Origin: Lamellibrachia columna
Taxonomy: Eukaryota > Annelida > Polychaeta > Sabellida > Siboglinidae
DNA: 64,000 nucleotides
Direction of reading: 5' to 3'
NCBI GenBank assembly: GCA_963662155.1
Contig: OY759263.1
Location: 298,501-362,500, forward strand
Shown: positions 47,336-59,800 of the stretch, piece by piece
How the letters are laid out: the number at the start of each line of letters is the position of its first letter
Position numbering within the stretch: the stretch's first letter is position 1
Notes under the pieces: model-generated
The model's database searches: none
What the model was told of the DNA's origin: nothing
Seen by the model: only the letters and a program-made list of their open reading frames with translations
Program-made: the position numbers and the translations under genes

Positions 47336-49139
47336 ATCGTATGCGAAGTGAAATGTCACATGTACATGTTGATGATGCTGTTGTTGTCTAAGCTCATGAT
47401 GAATTGGTAGAGCTCTCCTGTGGACGTCCAGGCACAATGAAGGCAGACGCAGCAGTTTCACCTTCCCCTGGACAGGTAGCCATACGGTCAACTTCCTGCT
47501 ATAAGGAATGCTGTTTCTCGATGGGCGGTGGATCCTACAGTGTGTGTGATGTGTCACACACTCTTCAATGAGGCAGACAGAGCCAGAGCCAACGATCCAA
47601 CCAGCGCCTCAACCGGGCTTGCCTGAAATGGGTACTTGGTTGGCAAGTGTGTATGATGACAGGTGGTACATTGGACAAATAGTTATATCTCCAACAATCT
47701 AACAAGTGTTGTGAAACCACGGCCAAAGAATTACCTGTCTGAGGTGATCCTAGCGTTTTGGTAGAGTTTTGAAGATTAAATGTTCTCTATCGTGTGGGAA
47801 CGTGCTATATGTGTCGGGGAATGTACTATATATTTGCACATGTAGCGCAGTGGTCCAGAGTTGATATTTTATTCTCGTGGAGAGATGATATTGTTAATGT
47901 TTTAATTAGAAGACATACCAGGGATAGTGCTTATCACAGTAAACGGTGCTCCAAACTAATTTCACGTGACAAAAATGCCAGCAACACTTGTATATATTGC
48001 GAGTTTTAGGGGCAAGTTTGCCTTTGGATCCCCCAAAGAAGGTGACTTAGGTTGTTCACATACGAGTTTTTTTTATTTTATAAATAAAGGATTTTTGCTT
48101 TACAACATTCGGACCTACAAGTATCAAACTAATACGTATGATATATTCACTGGAACGTACGATGTGAATTTTCACTTCACTTTCATCAAGTCCTAGGAAA
48201 AACACAACCATTATAGAGAGACGGAATGCTTCCTTCAGATTAGGAGGCATATTTAGGTAATGGAAGAGTAGTAGTAAGAGTTAACAATATGTCATGAATA
48301 CTAGTTATGAAGATTGCGAAATTTAGGTTTAAAATGACACCTTTCTGGCGATGTTCCAAATTTCTACCCACATTTCATATTTGTTTTAAGAGAATGAAGT
48401 AATTTTTTCTAGTATTAACTTTATACACTGTCCTTATCTTGCAAATGTATTTCTGGTGCATTTAGTTCAGAATAAGACTAGTCATAGGCCATTTTATCAT
48501 CTAAGGTTATTTTCATATCGTACGTTCCACCCAAAATGGACAATGTTTGACAGGCTATGAAAACTTAACCCCTGGGAGTAAGTCATTATAATGGATATTT
48601 CCTGAAAGCTGAATACTTCCTCTCTTCGGATAAATAGGAATTATATTCATACAGCCAACTTTTAATGCGTGGACTTGGCCGATTGTACACTTTGGGAAAA
48701 ACTGACCCATATACATACGATTTATTTTTGAGAAAATTACAGGTTTAGAGTTTCAGCCTTAGTTCATGTTAGATTTCTTTCATTTAGGTTTTTATTGTCA
48801 TATGTCAGTAATAAAAAATACACTTACCATGGAAATCTAGAAAGTTAAATTTATTTAAAGTAATTTTTAAGTAACTAAACTGCAAAAACAACTTACTACA
48901 TAACAAACACAATCATTGTTCTTCGAACAACATGCAGTTTTCGGAATGTAAATGCTACTGGAATTTCAGAAGTTCATTTTAAAGAAAGTTTGGATACGTT
49001 TCCGAGTAATATGTTCCTGGGAGCCATCGATACCCTCTCAGTGTCTTCGTCAGCGTCGTACTGTTCCGCTCTCCGGTATCATGTGACCATATTGGTGGTT
49101 GTTACTTGAGAGCAGGTCCGTGTAAATCGCGGAAAGGTT
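47336..49139. other. Unique stretch, nothing recognised
   Basis: About 1.8 kb. Small frames only. Two related motifs, GGAACGTACGATG (48151) and ATATCGTACGTTCCACCC (48517), form a loose inverted pair about 370 bp apart, like the pair at 35890/36054. No domain or RNA gene identified. Confidence 0.4.
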
Positions 49140-49149
49140 TTAGTCCCCG

Positions 49150-49235
49150 TCTCTGGTGATAGCAGGTGATAGCTGTTGATAGCTGGTGATAGCTGGTGAT
49201 AGCAGATGACAGCTGGTGATAGTTGGTGATAGCTG
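49150..49235. repeat. 10-bp repeat, about nine copies
   Basis: Copies of TGGTGATAGC with variants (TGTTGATAGC, CAGATGACAGC, TTGGTGATAG). Irregular at the left edge. Confidence 0.92.
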
Positions 49236-49325
49236 CGTCTCCCGCATTTTAATCACTTCACCGAAGAAGAAGTTAAAAGTTGTATTTTCTGGCACATACG
49301 ATGCGATCGAATGTGCTGTCCATAT

Positions 49326-49373
49326 AATAGTTGTGTAGTTCATACGTTAATACGTATGAACTACACAACTATT
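49326..49373. repeat. Perfect 22-bp hairpin with 4-nt loop
   Basis: Arms 49326-49347 and 49352-49373 are exact reverse complements (left arm begins AATAGTTGTGTAGTTCATAC), with loop TAAT. No gene on either side suggests an RNA or terminator function. Confidence 0.95.
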
Positions 49374-49445
49374 TATGTATGAACATTGGGAAGGATTTAG
49401 AACACAACCAAAGGGTAATACTATGTCTAAAATTAACCATTGGAA

Positions 49446-50090
49446 CCAGATATACTATGATTGATTGATTGATAATTTTATTTTCACTCAGTAATCATAC
49501 TTAGTTGTAAACTATTTTCGATGGCCGAGCCATTCACGCATCATTTACATTCTAATCATACAACACATATTTACATTTGTATATAGGATTAAAAAATAAA
49601 ACAATATAAAAAAAAATAATAATAATAAAACTAAAAAATAAATAAATAAAAATAAACAAATTAAAATCATAACATACTTAAAATAAACAATATAATAAAA
49701 ACAGAGAATATGTAAAATTGTGGTGTAACACTCAAATATTTGTGTAATGACTCCTTGAAGTATCCAACAGACTGACTGTTTTGAATGTCCTGTGGTAAGC
49801 TATTTAACTTCAAACCGGATACATTGAAACTGGGTTGATAGTAGGCAGTTCTGGCTTTAGGTGGTTTTTGGCTATTAGGCATTTCTTGTATTATAGGAAT
49901 GACTATTTGATGTAAACATATCACACAAATATTAGACCTTACATTTGCACAATAAAATACATTTATAAAAACCTTGCAAACGTTCAGTACACGATTCTGC
50001 AATTGTCGGGAGTCAAGCCTGATTTCACTACAAAGTGTAGAAGACAATCTCAACAAAATGGCTTCTCAGGGCAATATTCTGTTTTTCAAA
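49446..50090 (-). mobile_element. LINE H: 3' end of a LINE, minus strand
   Basis: The 129-codon minus frame 50056-49667 contains RTAYYQPSFNVSGLKLNSLP then QDIQNSQSVGYFKESLHKYL. This matches the closing block of CR1/Jockey-type ORFs (GxxLWNSLPxxIxxSxSxxxFKxxL) with the tryptophan missing. Downstream on the same strand is an A/T-rich 3' UTR and a tail of ATCA repeats at 49446-49470. 5' truncated. Confidence 0.75.
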
Positions 50091-50295
50091 TAGAATAATC
50101 GTCTTTGCTAAGGGCTGCAACTTACGTTGATTGTTTCTCATATGCGTGTGCAAGTATGTCGACAGCTGCTGCCTTGGCAGGTTTGGATGTTCTCACACCA
50201 GTGAAAGTTGTGTGATAATTAGTAATGGTCCTTAATTGTGATCGGGGTGCCTCGACAAGTAATTTTGATGGACTGACTAAACTGATCGGAATAAA

Positions 50296-50345
50296 GCAGG
50301 TGCCCGGGCACATGATGGACAACCTCTCAATCCACCCATGTAGGT
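50296..50345. repeat. Isolated monomer of the 64-bp satellite
   Basis: GTGCCCGGGCACATGATGGA then CAACCTCTCAATCCACCCAT then GTAGG, a partial unit of the array that starts at 50837, same orientation, separated from it by about 490 bp of unrelated sequence. Confidence 0.9.
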
Positions 50346-50836
50346 ACATAGGAGAAGGCAGTGTTAGTTGAGCCACTGGGTTAGTTAAGCTACCCATGTT
50401 TCCCCGGAAACTACAGCAGCGAGAGCTACATGGCGCCACCCAGTGATTGAACATGTTATTAGAACACGACTGAAGTATAACATGTGAGCTAAAAGTATGC
50501 TTTTTGATGTTTTTCGAAAGTTTTGGTAATTGTGTTTGATATCTGCTGGTGTATTAACTATCAACGCAGATGACCAGACTTTATTGTTTGTGCACTTACA
50601 AATGGCTAAATTACACACAGAGAAGAAGATTATTGATATCACTTCACGCTTTAATAAGACGTTAATTAAATAAGCTTAATTGTCGAAACGGGGCTACTTG
50701 ACCCACACAATGCCCAAGGAAGGGTTAGTTGAGCAGCGACGGTTAAAGAATGAAAATGAGTGTTCTTTACCTACAAATACATGAAGGAATTAATTTTTTC
50801 CTAGCAAATTGGTACATCGGACAGCTACAAGGATAC
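50346..50836. other. Spacer between the isolated monomer and the array
   Basis: Unique sequence. An 85-codon minus frame (50385-50642) has no recognised domain. The motif GGGTTAGTT followed by AAG or GAG recurs at 50370-50390 and 50720-50735. Confidence 0.4.
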
Positions 50837-53800
50837 ATGTTAGCAGTTACCCATGTAGGAAAACACCTACTAACACATGTACCCGGGCACATGATGGACA
50901 CCCCCTCAATCCACCAATGTAGGCAAAGACCTACCAATACATGTACCCGGGCACCTGCTGGAAACCCTCTCAATCCACCCATGTAGGCAAATACTTACCA
51001 AGACATGTACACGGGCACTTCATGGACATCCTCTCAATCCACACATTTAGACAAAGAAATACTAAAACATGTACCCGGGTACCTGAAGGACACCCTTTCA
51101 ATCCACCCATGTAGGCAAACACCTACCAAAGCATGTACCCGGGCACCTGCTGGGCACCCTCTCCAACCACCCATGTAGGCGCAAAGACCTATTAACACAC
51201 GTACAGGGGCACCTGCTGGGCATCCTCTCAATCCACCCATGTAGGGATAGACCTACCCAAACAAATACACGTACACGGGCACCTGATGGACAACCTCTCA
51301 ATCCACCCATGTAGGCAAAGACCTACCAAAACAAGAACACGGTCACCTGATGGACACCCTCTTAATCCACCCATGTAAGCAAAGACATACAAATACATGT
51401 ACCTGGCCCCTGATGGACACCCTCTCAATCCACCCATGTAGGCAAAGACCTACTAACACATGTACCCGGGCACCTGGTGGACACCATCTCAATCCACCCA
51501 TGTAGAAAAAGACCTACCAAAACATGTACCCGGGAACCTACTGGACACCATCTCAATCCACCCATGTAGGCAAAGACCTACTAACACATGTACCCGGGCA
51601 ACTGATGGACACCCTCTCAATCCACCCATGTAGGCAAAGACCTACTAAAACATGCACCCGGGCACCTGCTGGACACACTCTCAATCCACCATGTAGGCAA
51701 AGACCTACCAAAACATGTACGCGGGCACCTACTGGACACCCTCTCAATCCACCCATGTAGGAGCAAAACCTACTAACTCATGTACCCGGGCACCTGCTGG
51801 ACACCCTCTCAATCCAACATGTAGGCAAAGACCTACCAAAACATGTACCCGGGCACATACTGGACACCCTCTCAATCCACCCATGTACGAGCAAAGACCT
51901 ACTAACTCATGAACCCGGGTACCTGTTGGACACCCTCTCAATCCACCCATATAGGAAAAGTCCTACCAAAACATGTACCAGGGCACCTACTGGACACCCT
52001 CTCAATCCACCCATGTAGGCAATGACTTACCAAAACATGTACCTGGGAACCTACTGGACACTCTCTCAATCCACCCATGTAGGCGCAAAGACCTACAAAT
52101 ACACGTACACGGGCACCTACTGGACACCCTCTCAATCCACCCATGTAGATGCAAAGACCTACCAAAACAAATACCCGGGCACTTGCTAGGCACCCTCTCA
52201 ATCCACCCATGTAGGCGAAGACCTACCAAAACATGTACCCGGGCACCTGCAGGGCACCCTCTCAATCCACCCATGTAGGCGCAAAGATCTACAAACACAC
52301 GTACACGGGCATTTACTGGACACCCTCTCAATCCACCCATGTTTGCAAAGACCTACCAAAACATGTACCCGGGCACCTGCTGGTTACCCTCTCATTCCAC
52401 ACATGTAGGTGCAAAGACCTACTAACACACGTACACGAGCACCTACTGGAAACCCTCTCAATCCACATATGTAGGCGCAAAGACCTACCAACACATGTAC
52501 CCGGGCACATGCTGGGCACCCTATCAATCCACACATGTAGGCAAAGACCTACCAAAATATGTACCCGGGAACCTACTGGACAACCTCTCAATCCACCTAT
52601 GTAGGCGCAAAGACCTACCAACACATGTACCCGGCACCACCTGGACACCCTCTCAATCCACCCATGTAGGCAAAGACCTAACAAAACATGTACCCGGGCA
52701 CCTGCTGGGCACCCTCTCAATCCACCCATGTAGGCGCAAAGACCTACTAACACACGTACACGGGCACCTACTGGACACCCTCTCAATTCACCCATGTAGG
52801 CGCAAATACCTACCAAAACATGCACCCAGGCACCTGCTGAGCACACTCTCAATCCACCCATGTAGGCAAAGACCTACTAACACACGTACACGGGAACTTG
52901 ATGGACACCCTCTCAATCCACCCATGTAGGCAAATACCTACTAAAACATGTACCCGGGCACCTGAAGGACACACTCTCAATCCAACCATGTAGGCAAAGG
53001 TCTACCAAAACATGTACCAGTGCACCTGCTGGGCACCCTCTCAATCCACCCATGTAGGCAAAGACCTACCAAAACACGTACACGGGCACCTATGAACACC
53101 TTCTCATTCCACCCATGTAGGCAAAGACCTAACAACACATGTACACGTGCACCTGATGGACACCCTCTCAACCCACCCATGTAGACAAAGACCTACTAAA
53201 ACATGTACCCGGGCACCTGATGGACAACTTCTCAATCCACCCATGTAGGCAAAGACCTACCAAAACATGAAAACGGTCACCTGATGGACACCCTCTCAAT
53301 CCACCCATGTAAGCAAAGACATATAAACACATGAACCCTGGCACCTGATGGACACCCTCTCAATCCACCCATATATTCAAAGACCTACTAACACATGTAC
53401 CCGGGCCCATGATGGACATCCTCTCAATCCATCCATGTAGGCAAAGACCTACCAAAACACGTACCAGGGCACCTGATGAACACCCTCTCAATCCATTCAT
53501 GTATGCAAAGACCTACCAACACATCTACCCGGGCACCTGATGGACACCCTCTCAATCCACCCATGTAAGAAAAGACCTATTAACACATGTACTCTGACAC
53601 TTGATGGACACCCACTCAATCCACCCATGTAGGCAAATACCTACTAACACATGTTAGTACCTGATGGACACCATCTCAATCCACCCATGTAGAAAAAGAC
53701 CTACCAAAACATGTACCCGGGCAACTACTGGACACCCTCTCAATCCACCCATGTTGGCGCAAAGACCTACTAATACATGTACCCGGGCACCTGCTGGACA

Positions 53801-56800
53801 ACCTCTCAATCCACCATGTAGGCAAAGACCTACCAAAACATGTGCCCGGGCACCTACTGGACACCCTCTCAGTCCACCCATGTAGGCAAAGACCTACCAA
53901 AACATGTACCAGGGCACCTGCTGGGCACCCTCACAATCCACCCATATAGGCGCAAAGACCTACAAACACAGGTACACGGGCACCTACAGGACACCCTCTC
54001 AATCCACCCATGTATGTGCAAAGACCTACCAAAACATGTACCCGGGCACCTGCTGGTTATCCTCTCAATCCACACATGTAGGTGCAAAGACCTACTAACA
54101 CACGTACACGGGCACCTACTGGAAACCCTCTCAATCCACATATGTAGGCGCAAAGACCTACCAACACATGTACCCGGGCACCTGCTGGGCACCCTCTCAA
54201 TCCACACATATAGGCAAAGACCTACCAAAACATGTACCCGGGCACCTACTGGACACCCCCTCAATCCAATTATGTAGGCGCAAAGACCTACCAACACAGG
54301 TACCCGGGCACCACCTGGACACCATCTCAATCCACCCATGTAGGCAAAGACATAACAAAACATGTACCCGGGCACCTGCTGGGCACCCTCTCAATCCACC
54401 CATGTAGGAGCAAAGACCTACTAACACACGTACAGGGGCACCTACTGGACACCCTCTCAATTCACCCATGTAGGCGCAAATACCTACCAACACATGTACC
54501 CGGGCACCTGCTGGGCACCCTCTCAATCCATACATATAGGCAAAGACCTACCAAAACATGTACCCGGGCACCTACTGGACACCCCCTCAATCCAATTATG
54601 TAGGCGCAAAGACCTACCAACACAGGTACCCGGGCACCACCTGGACACCCTCTCAATCCACGCATGTAGGCAAAGAGCTAACAAAACATGTACCCGGGCA
54701 CTTACTGGGCACCCTCTCAATCCACCTATGTAGGCGCAAAGACCTACTAACACACGTACAAGGGCACCTATTGGACACCCTCTCAATTCACCCATGTAGG
54801 CGCAAATACCTACCAACACATGTACCCAGGCACCTGCTGGACACCCTCTCAATCCACCCATGTAGGCAAATACCTACCAACACATGTACCCGGGCACCTG
54901 AAGGACACATTCTCAATCCAACCATGTAGGAAAAGGTCTATCAAAACATGTACCAGTCCACTTGCTGGGCACCCTCTCATTCCACCCATGTAGGCAAAGA
55001 CCTACCAAAACACGTACACGGGCCCCTATGAACACCCTCTCAATCCACCCATGTAGGAAAAGACATACAAACACATCTACCCTTACACCTGATGGACACC
55101 CTCTCAATCCACCCATGTAGGCAAAGACCTACTACCACACGTATACGGGCACCTGCCGGGCACCCTCCCAATCCACCCATGTAGGGAAAGACCTAACAAC
55201 ATACGTACATGGGCTCCTGATGGACACCGTCTCATGTAGGCAAAGACCTATTAAAACATGAACACGGTCACCTGAAGGACACCCTCTCAATCCACCCATG
55301 TAAGCAAAGACATACAAACACATCTACACTGACACCTGATGGACACCCTCTCAATCCAACCATGTAGGCAAAGACCTACTAACACATGTACCCGGGCCCC
55401 TTATGGACACCCTCTCAATCCACCCATGTAGGCAAAGACCTACTAACAAATGTACCCGGGCACCTGAAGGACACACTCTCAACCCACCCATGGGTAAAGG
55501 ACTATCAAAACATGTACGCCGGCACCTGCTGGGCAACCTCTCAATCCACCCATGTGGGCGCAAAGACCTATTAACACATGTAACCGGGCACCTGATGGAC
55601 ACCCTCTCAATCCAACCATGTATGCAAAGACATACAAACACATTTACCCGGGCACCTGGTGGACACCATCTCAATCCACCCATGTAGAAAAAGCCCTACC
55701 AAAACATATACCCGGGAACCTACTGGACATCTTCTCAATCCACCCATGTAGGCGCAAAGACCTACTAACACATGTACCCGGGCACCTGCTGGACACCCTC
55801 TCAATCCACCATGTAGGCAAAGACCTACCAAAACATGTACCCGGGCCCCTAATGGACACCCTCTCAATCCACCCATGTAGGAGCAAAGATATACTAACTG
55901 ATGTACTCGGGCACCTGCTGGACACCCTCTCAATCAACCCATAAAGCCAAAGACCTACCAAAACATGTACCCGGTCACCTACATGACACCCTCTTAATCC
56001 ACCCATGTAGTTGCAAATACCTACCAAAACATATACCAGGGCACTTGCTAGGCACCCTCTCAATCCACCCATGTAGGCGAAGACCTACCAAAACATGTAC
56101 CCGGGCACCTACTGGACAACCTCTCAATTCATCTATGTAGGCGTAAAGACCTACCAACACATGTACCCGGGCACCACCTGGACACCCTCTCAATCCACCC
56201 ATGTAGGCAAAGACCTTACAAAACATGTACCCGGGCACCTGCTTGGCACCCTCTCAATCCACCCATGTAGGCAAAAAACCTACTAACACACGTACAGGGG
56301 CACTTGATGGACACCCTCTCAATCCACCCATGTGGGCAAATACCTACTAAAACATGTACCCGGGCACCTGAAGGAGACATTCTCAATCCACCCATGTAGG
56401 CAAAGGCCTATGAAAACAAGTACCCGGGCACCTGCTGGGCACCCTCTCAATCCACCCATGTAGGCAAAGACCTACCAAAACACGTACACGGGCCCCTATG
56501 GACACCCTCTCAATCCATCCATGTAGGCAAATAACTACCAACACATGTACCCTGGCACCTGATGGACACCCTCTCAATCCAACCATGTAGACCAAGATCT
56601 ACTAAAACATGGACCCGGGCACCTGATGGACACCCTCTCAATCCACACATGTAGGCAAAAACCTACCAAAACATGAACACGGTCACCTGAAGGACACCCT
56701 CTCAATCCACCCATGTAAGCAAAGACATACAAACACATCTACCCTGGCATCTGATGGACACCCTCTCAATCCACCCATGTATGATAAGACCTACACATGT

Positions 56801-59800
56801 ACCTGAGCCCCTGTTGGACTCCCTCTCAATCCACCCATGTAGACAAAGACTTATTAACACATGTACCCTGGCACTTGAAGGACACCCTCTCAATCCACCC
56901 ATGTAAGCAAAGACCTACTAACACATGTACCCTGGCACTTGATGGACACCCTCTCAATCCACCCATGTAGAAAAAATACCTACTAAAACATGTACCCGGG
57001 CACCTGATGGACACCCTCTCAATCCATCCATATAGGCAAAGACCTACCAACACATGTACCCGGGCACCTGATGGGCACCCTCTCAATCCACCCATGTAGA
57101 CAAAGACCTACTAAAACATGTACCCGGGCACCTGCTGGGCACCCTCTCAATCCACCAATGTAGGCGCAAAGACCTACTAACACTCGTACACGGGCATCTT
57201 CTGGGCACCCTCTCAATCCAACAATGTAGGGAAGACCTACCAACACACGTACACGGGCATCTGATGGACACCCTCTCAATCCACACATATAGGCAAAGAC
57301 CTACCAAAACATGAACACGGTCACCTAATAGACACCCTCTCAATCCACCCATGTAAGCAAAGACATAAAAATTCATGTACCCTGGCACCTGATGGACACC
57401 CTCTCAATCCACCCATGTAGGCAAAAATCTACCAAAACATGTACCCGGGTACATGCTGGGCACCCTCTCAATTTACCCATGTAGGCGCAAAGACTTACCA
57501 ACACACGTACACGGGCACCTGCTGGAAACCCTCTCAATCCACCCATGTAGGCAAGGAACTACCAACACATGTACCCGGGCAACTGATGGACACCTTCTCA
57601 ATCCACTCATGTAGACAAAGACCTACTAACACATGTACCCGGGCACCTAATGGAAACCTTCTCAATCCTACCATGTAAGCAAAGACTTACCAAAACATGT
57701 ACCCGGGCACCTGCTGAGCACCCTCTCAATCCACTCATGTAGGCGCAAAGACCTACAAACACACGTCCACGGGCAGCAGCTGGGCACCCTCTCAATCAAC
57801 CCATGTAGGCAATGACCTACCAAAACATGTACCAGGGCACCTGCTGGGCACCCTCCCAATCCATCCATGTAGGCAAAGACTTACCAAAACACGTACACGG
57901 GCATCTGATGGACACCCTCTCAATCAACCCATGTAGGCAAAGACCTAACAAAACATGAACCCGGTCACCTGCTGGGCACCCTCTCAATCCACCCATGTAG
58001 GCGCAAAGACCTACTAACACATGCACCACGGCACCTGCTGGACACCCTCTCAATCCATCCCTGTAAGCAAGACCTACAAACACATGTACCCAGGCACCTG
58101 ATGGACACCCTCTCAATCCACCCATGTAGGCAAATATTTACTAGCACATGTACCCGGGCAACAGATGGACACCCTCTCAATCCAACCATGTAGGCAAAGA
58201 CTTACTAACACATATACCCGGGCACCTGATGGACACCCTCTCAATCCACCCATGTAGGCAAAGTCCTACTAACACATGTACCCGGGCACCTTATGTACAC
58301 CCTCTCAATCCACAGATGTAGGAAAAGACCTTCGAAAACATGTACCCGGGCACCTACTGGGCAGCCTCTCAATACACCCATATAGGCGCAAAGACCTACC
58401 AACACACGTACTCGGGCACCTGCTAGACACCCTCTCAATCCACCCATGTGGGCAAAGACCTACCATCACACGTACACGGGCACATGATGGACACCCTCTC
58501 AATCCAACCATGTTAGCAAATACCTACTAACACATGTACCCTGGCACTTGATTGACACCCTCTCAATCCAGCCATGTAGGCAAATACCTACTAAAACATG
58601 AACCCGGGCACCTGATGGACACCATCTCAATCCACCCATGTAAGCATAGACCTACCAAAACATGTACCCGGGCACCTGCTGGGCACCCTCTCAATCCACC
58701 CATGTAGGAGCAAAGACCTACTAACACATGCACCACGGCACCTGCTGGACACCCTCTCAATCCACCCATGTAGGCAAAGACCTACCAAAACATGTACCAC
58801 GGCACCTGCTGGGCACCCTCCCAATCCACCCATGTAGGCGCAAAGACCTACAAACACACGTACACGGGCACCTGCTTCACACCCTCTCAATCCACCCATG
58901 TACTTACTAATACATGTACCCTGGCACCTGATGGACACCCTCTCAATCCACCCATATATGCAAAGACCTGGTAACTCATGTACATGGGCCCCTAATGGAC
59001 ACCCTCTCAATCCACCCCTGTAGGCAAAGACTTACTAACACATGTAACCGGGCACCAGATGGGCACCCTCTCAATCCACCCATGTAGGCAAAGTCATACC
59101 AACACATCTACCCGGGCTCCTGATGGACACCCTCTCAATCCACCCATGTAAGCAAAGACCTACTAACACATGTACCCTGGCACTTGATGGACACCCTCTC
59201 AATCCACCCATGTAGGCAAAGACTTACTAACACATGTATCGGGGCACCTGGTGGACACCATCTTAATCGATTAATGAAGAAAAAGACCTACCAAAACATG
59301 TACCCGGGAACCTACTGGACACCATCTCAATCCACCCATGTAGGCGCAAAGACCTACTAACACATGTACCCGGGCACTTGCTGGACACCCTCTCAATCCA
59401 CCATGTAGGCAAAGACCTACCAAAACATGTACCCGGGCACATTCTGGACACCCTCTCAATCCACCCATGTAGGCGCAAAGACTTACAAACACACGTACAC
59501 GGGCACCTACTGGACACCCTCTCAATCCACCCATGTAGGTGCAAAGGCCTACCAAAACATTTACCCGGGCACTTGCTAGGCACCCTCTCAATCCACCCAT
59601 GTAGGCGAAGACCTACCAAAACATGTACCCGGGCACCTGCAGGGCTCCCTCTCAATCCACCCATGTAGGCGCAAAGATCTACAAACACATGTACACGGGC
59701 ATCTACTGGACACCCTCTCAATCCACCCATGTAGGCAAAGGCCTACCAAAACATGTATCCGGGCACCTGCAGGTTACTATCTCAATCCAAACATGTAGGT

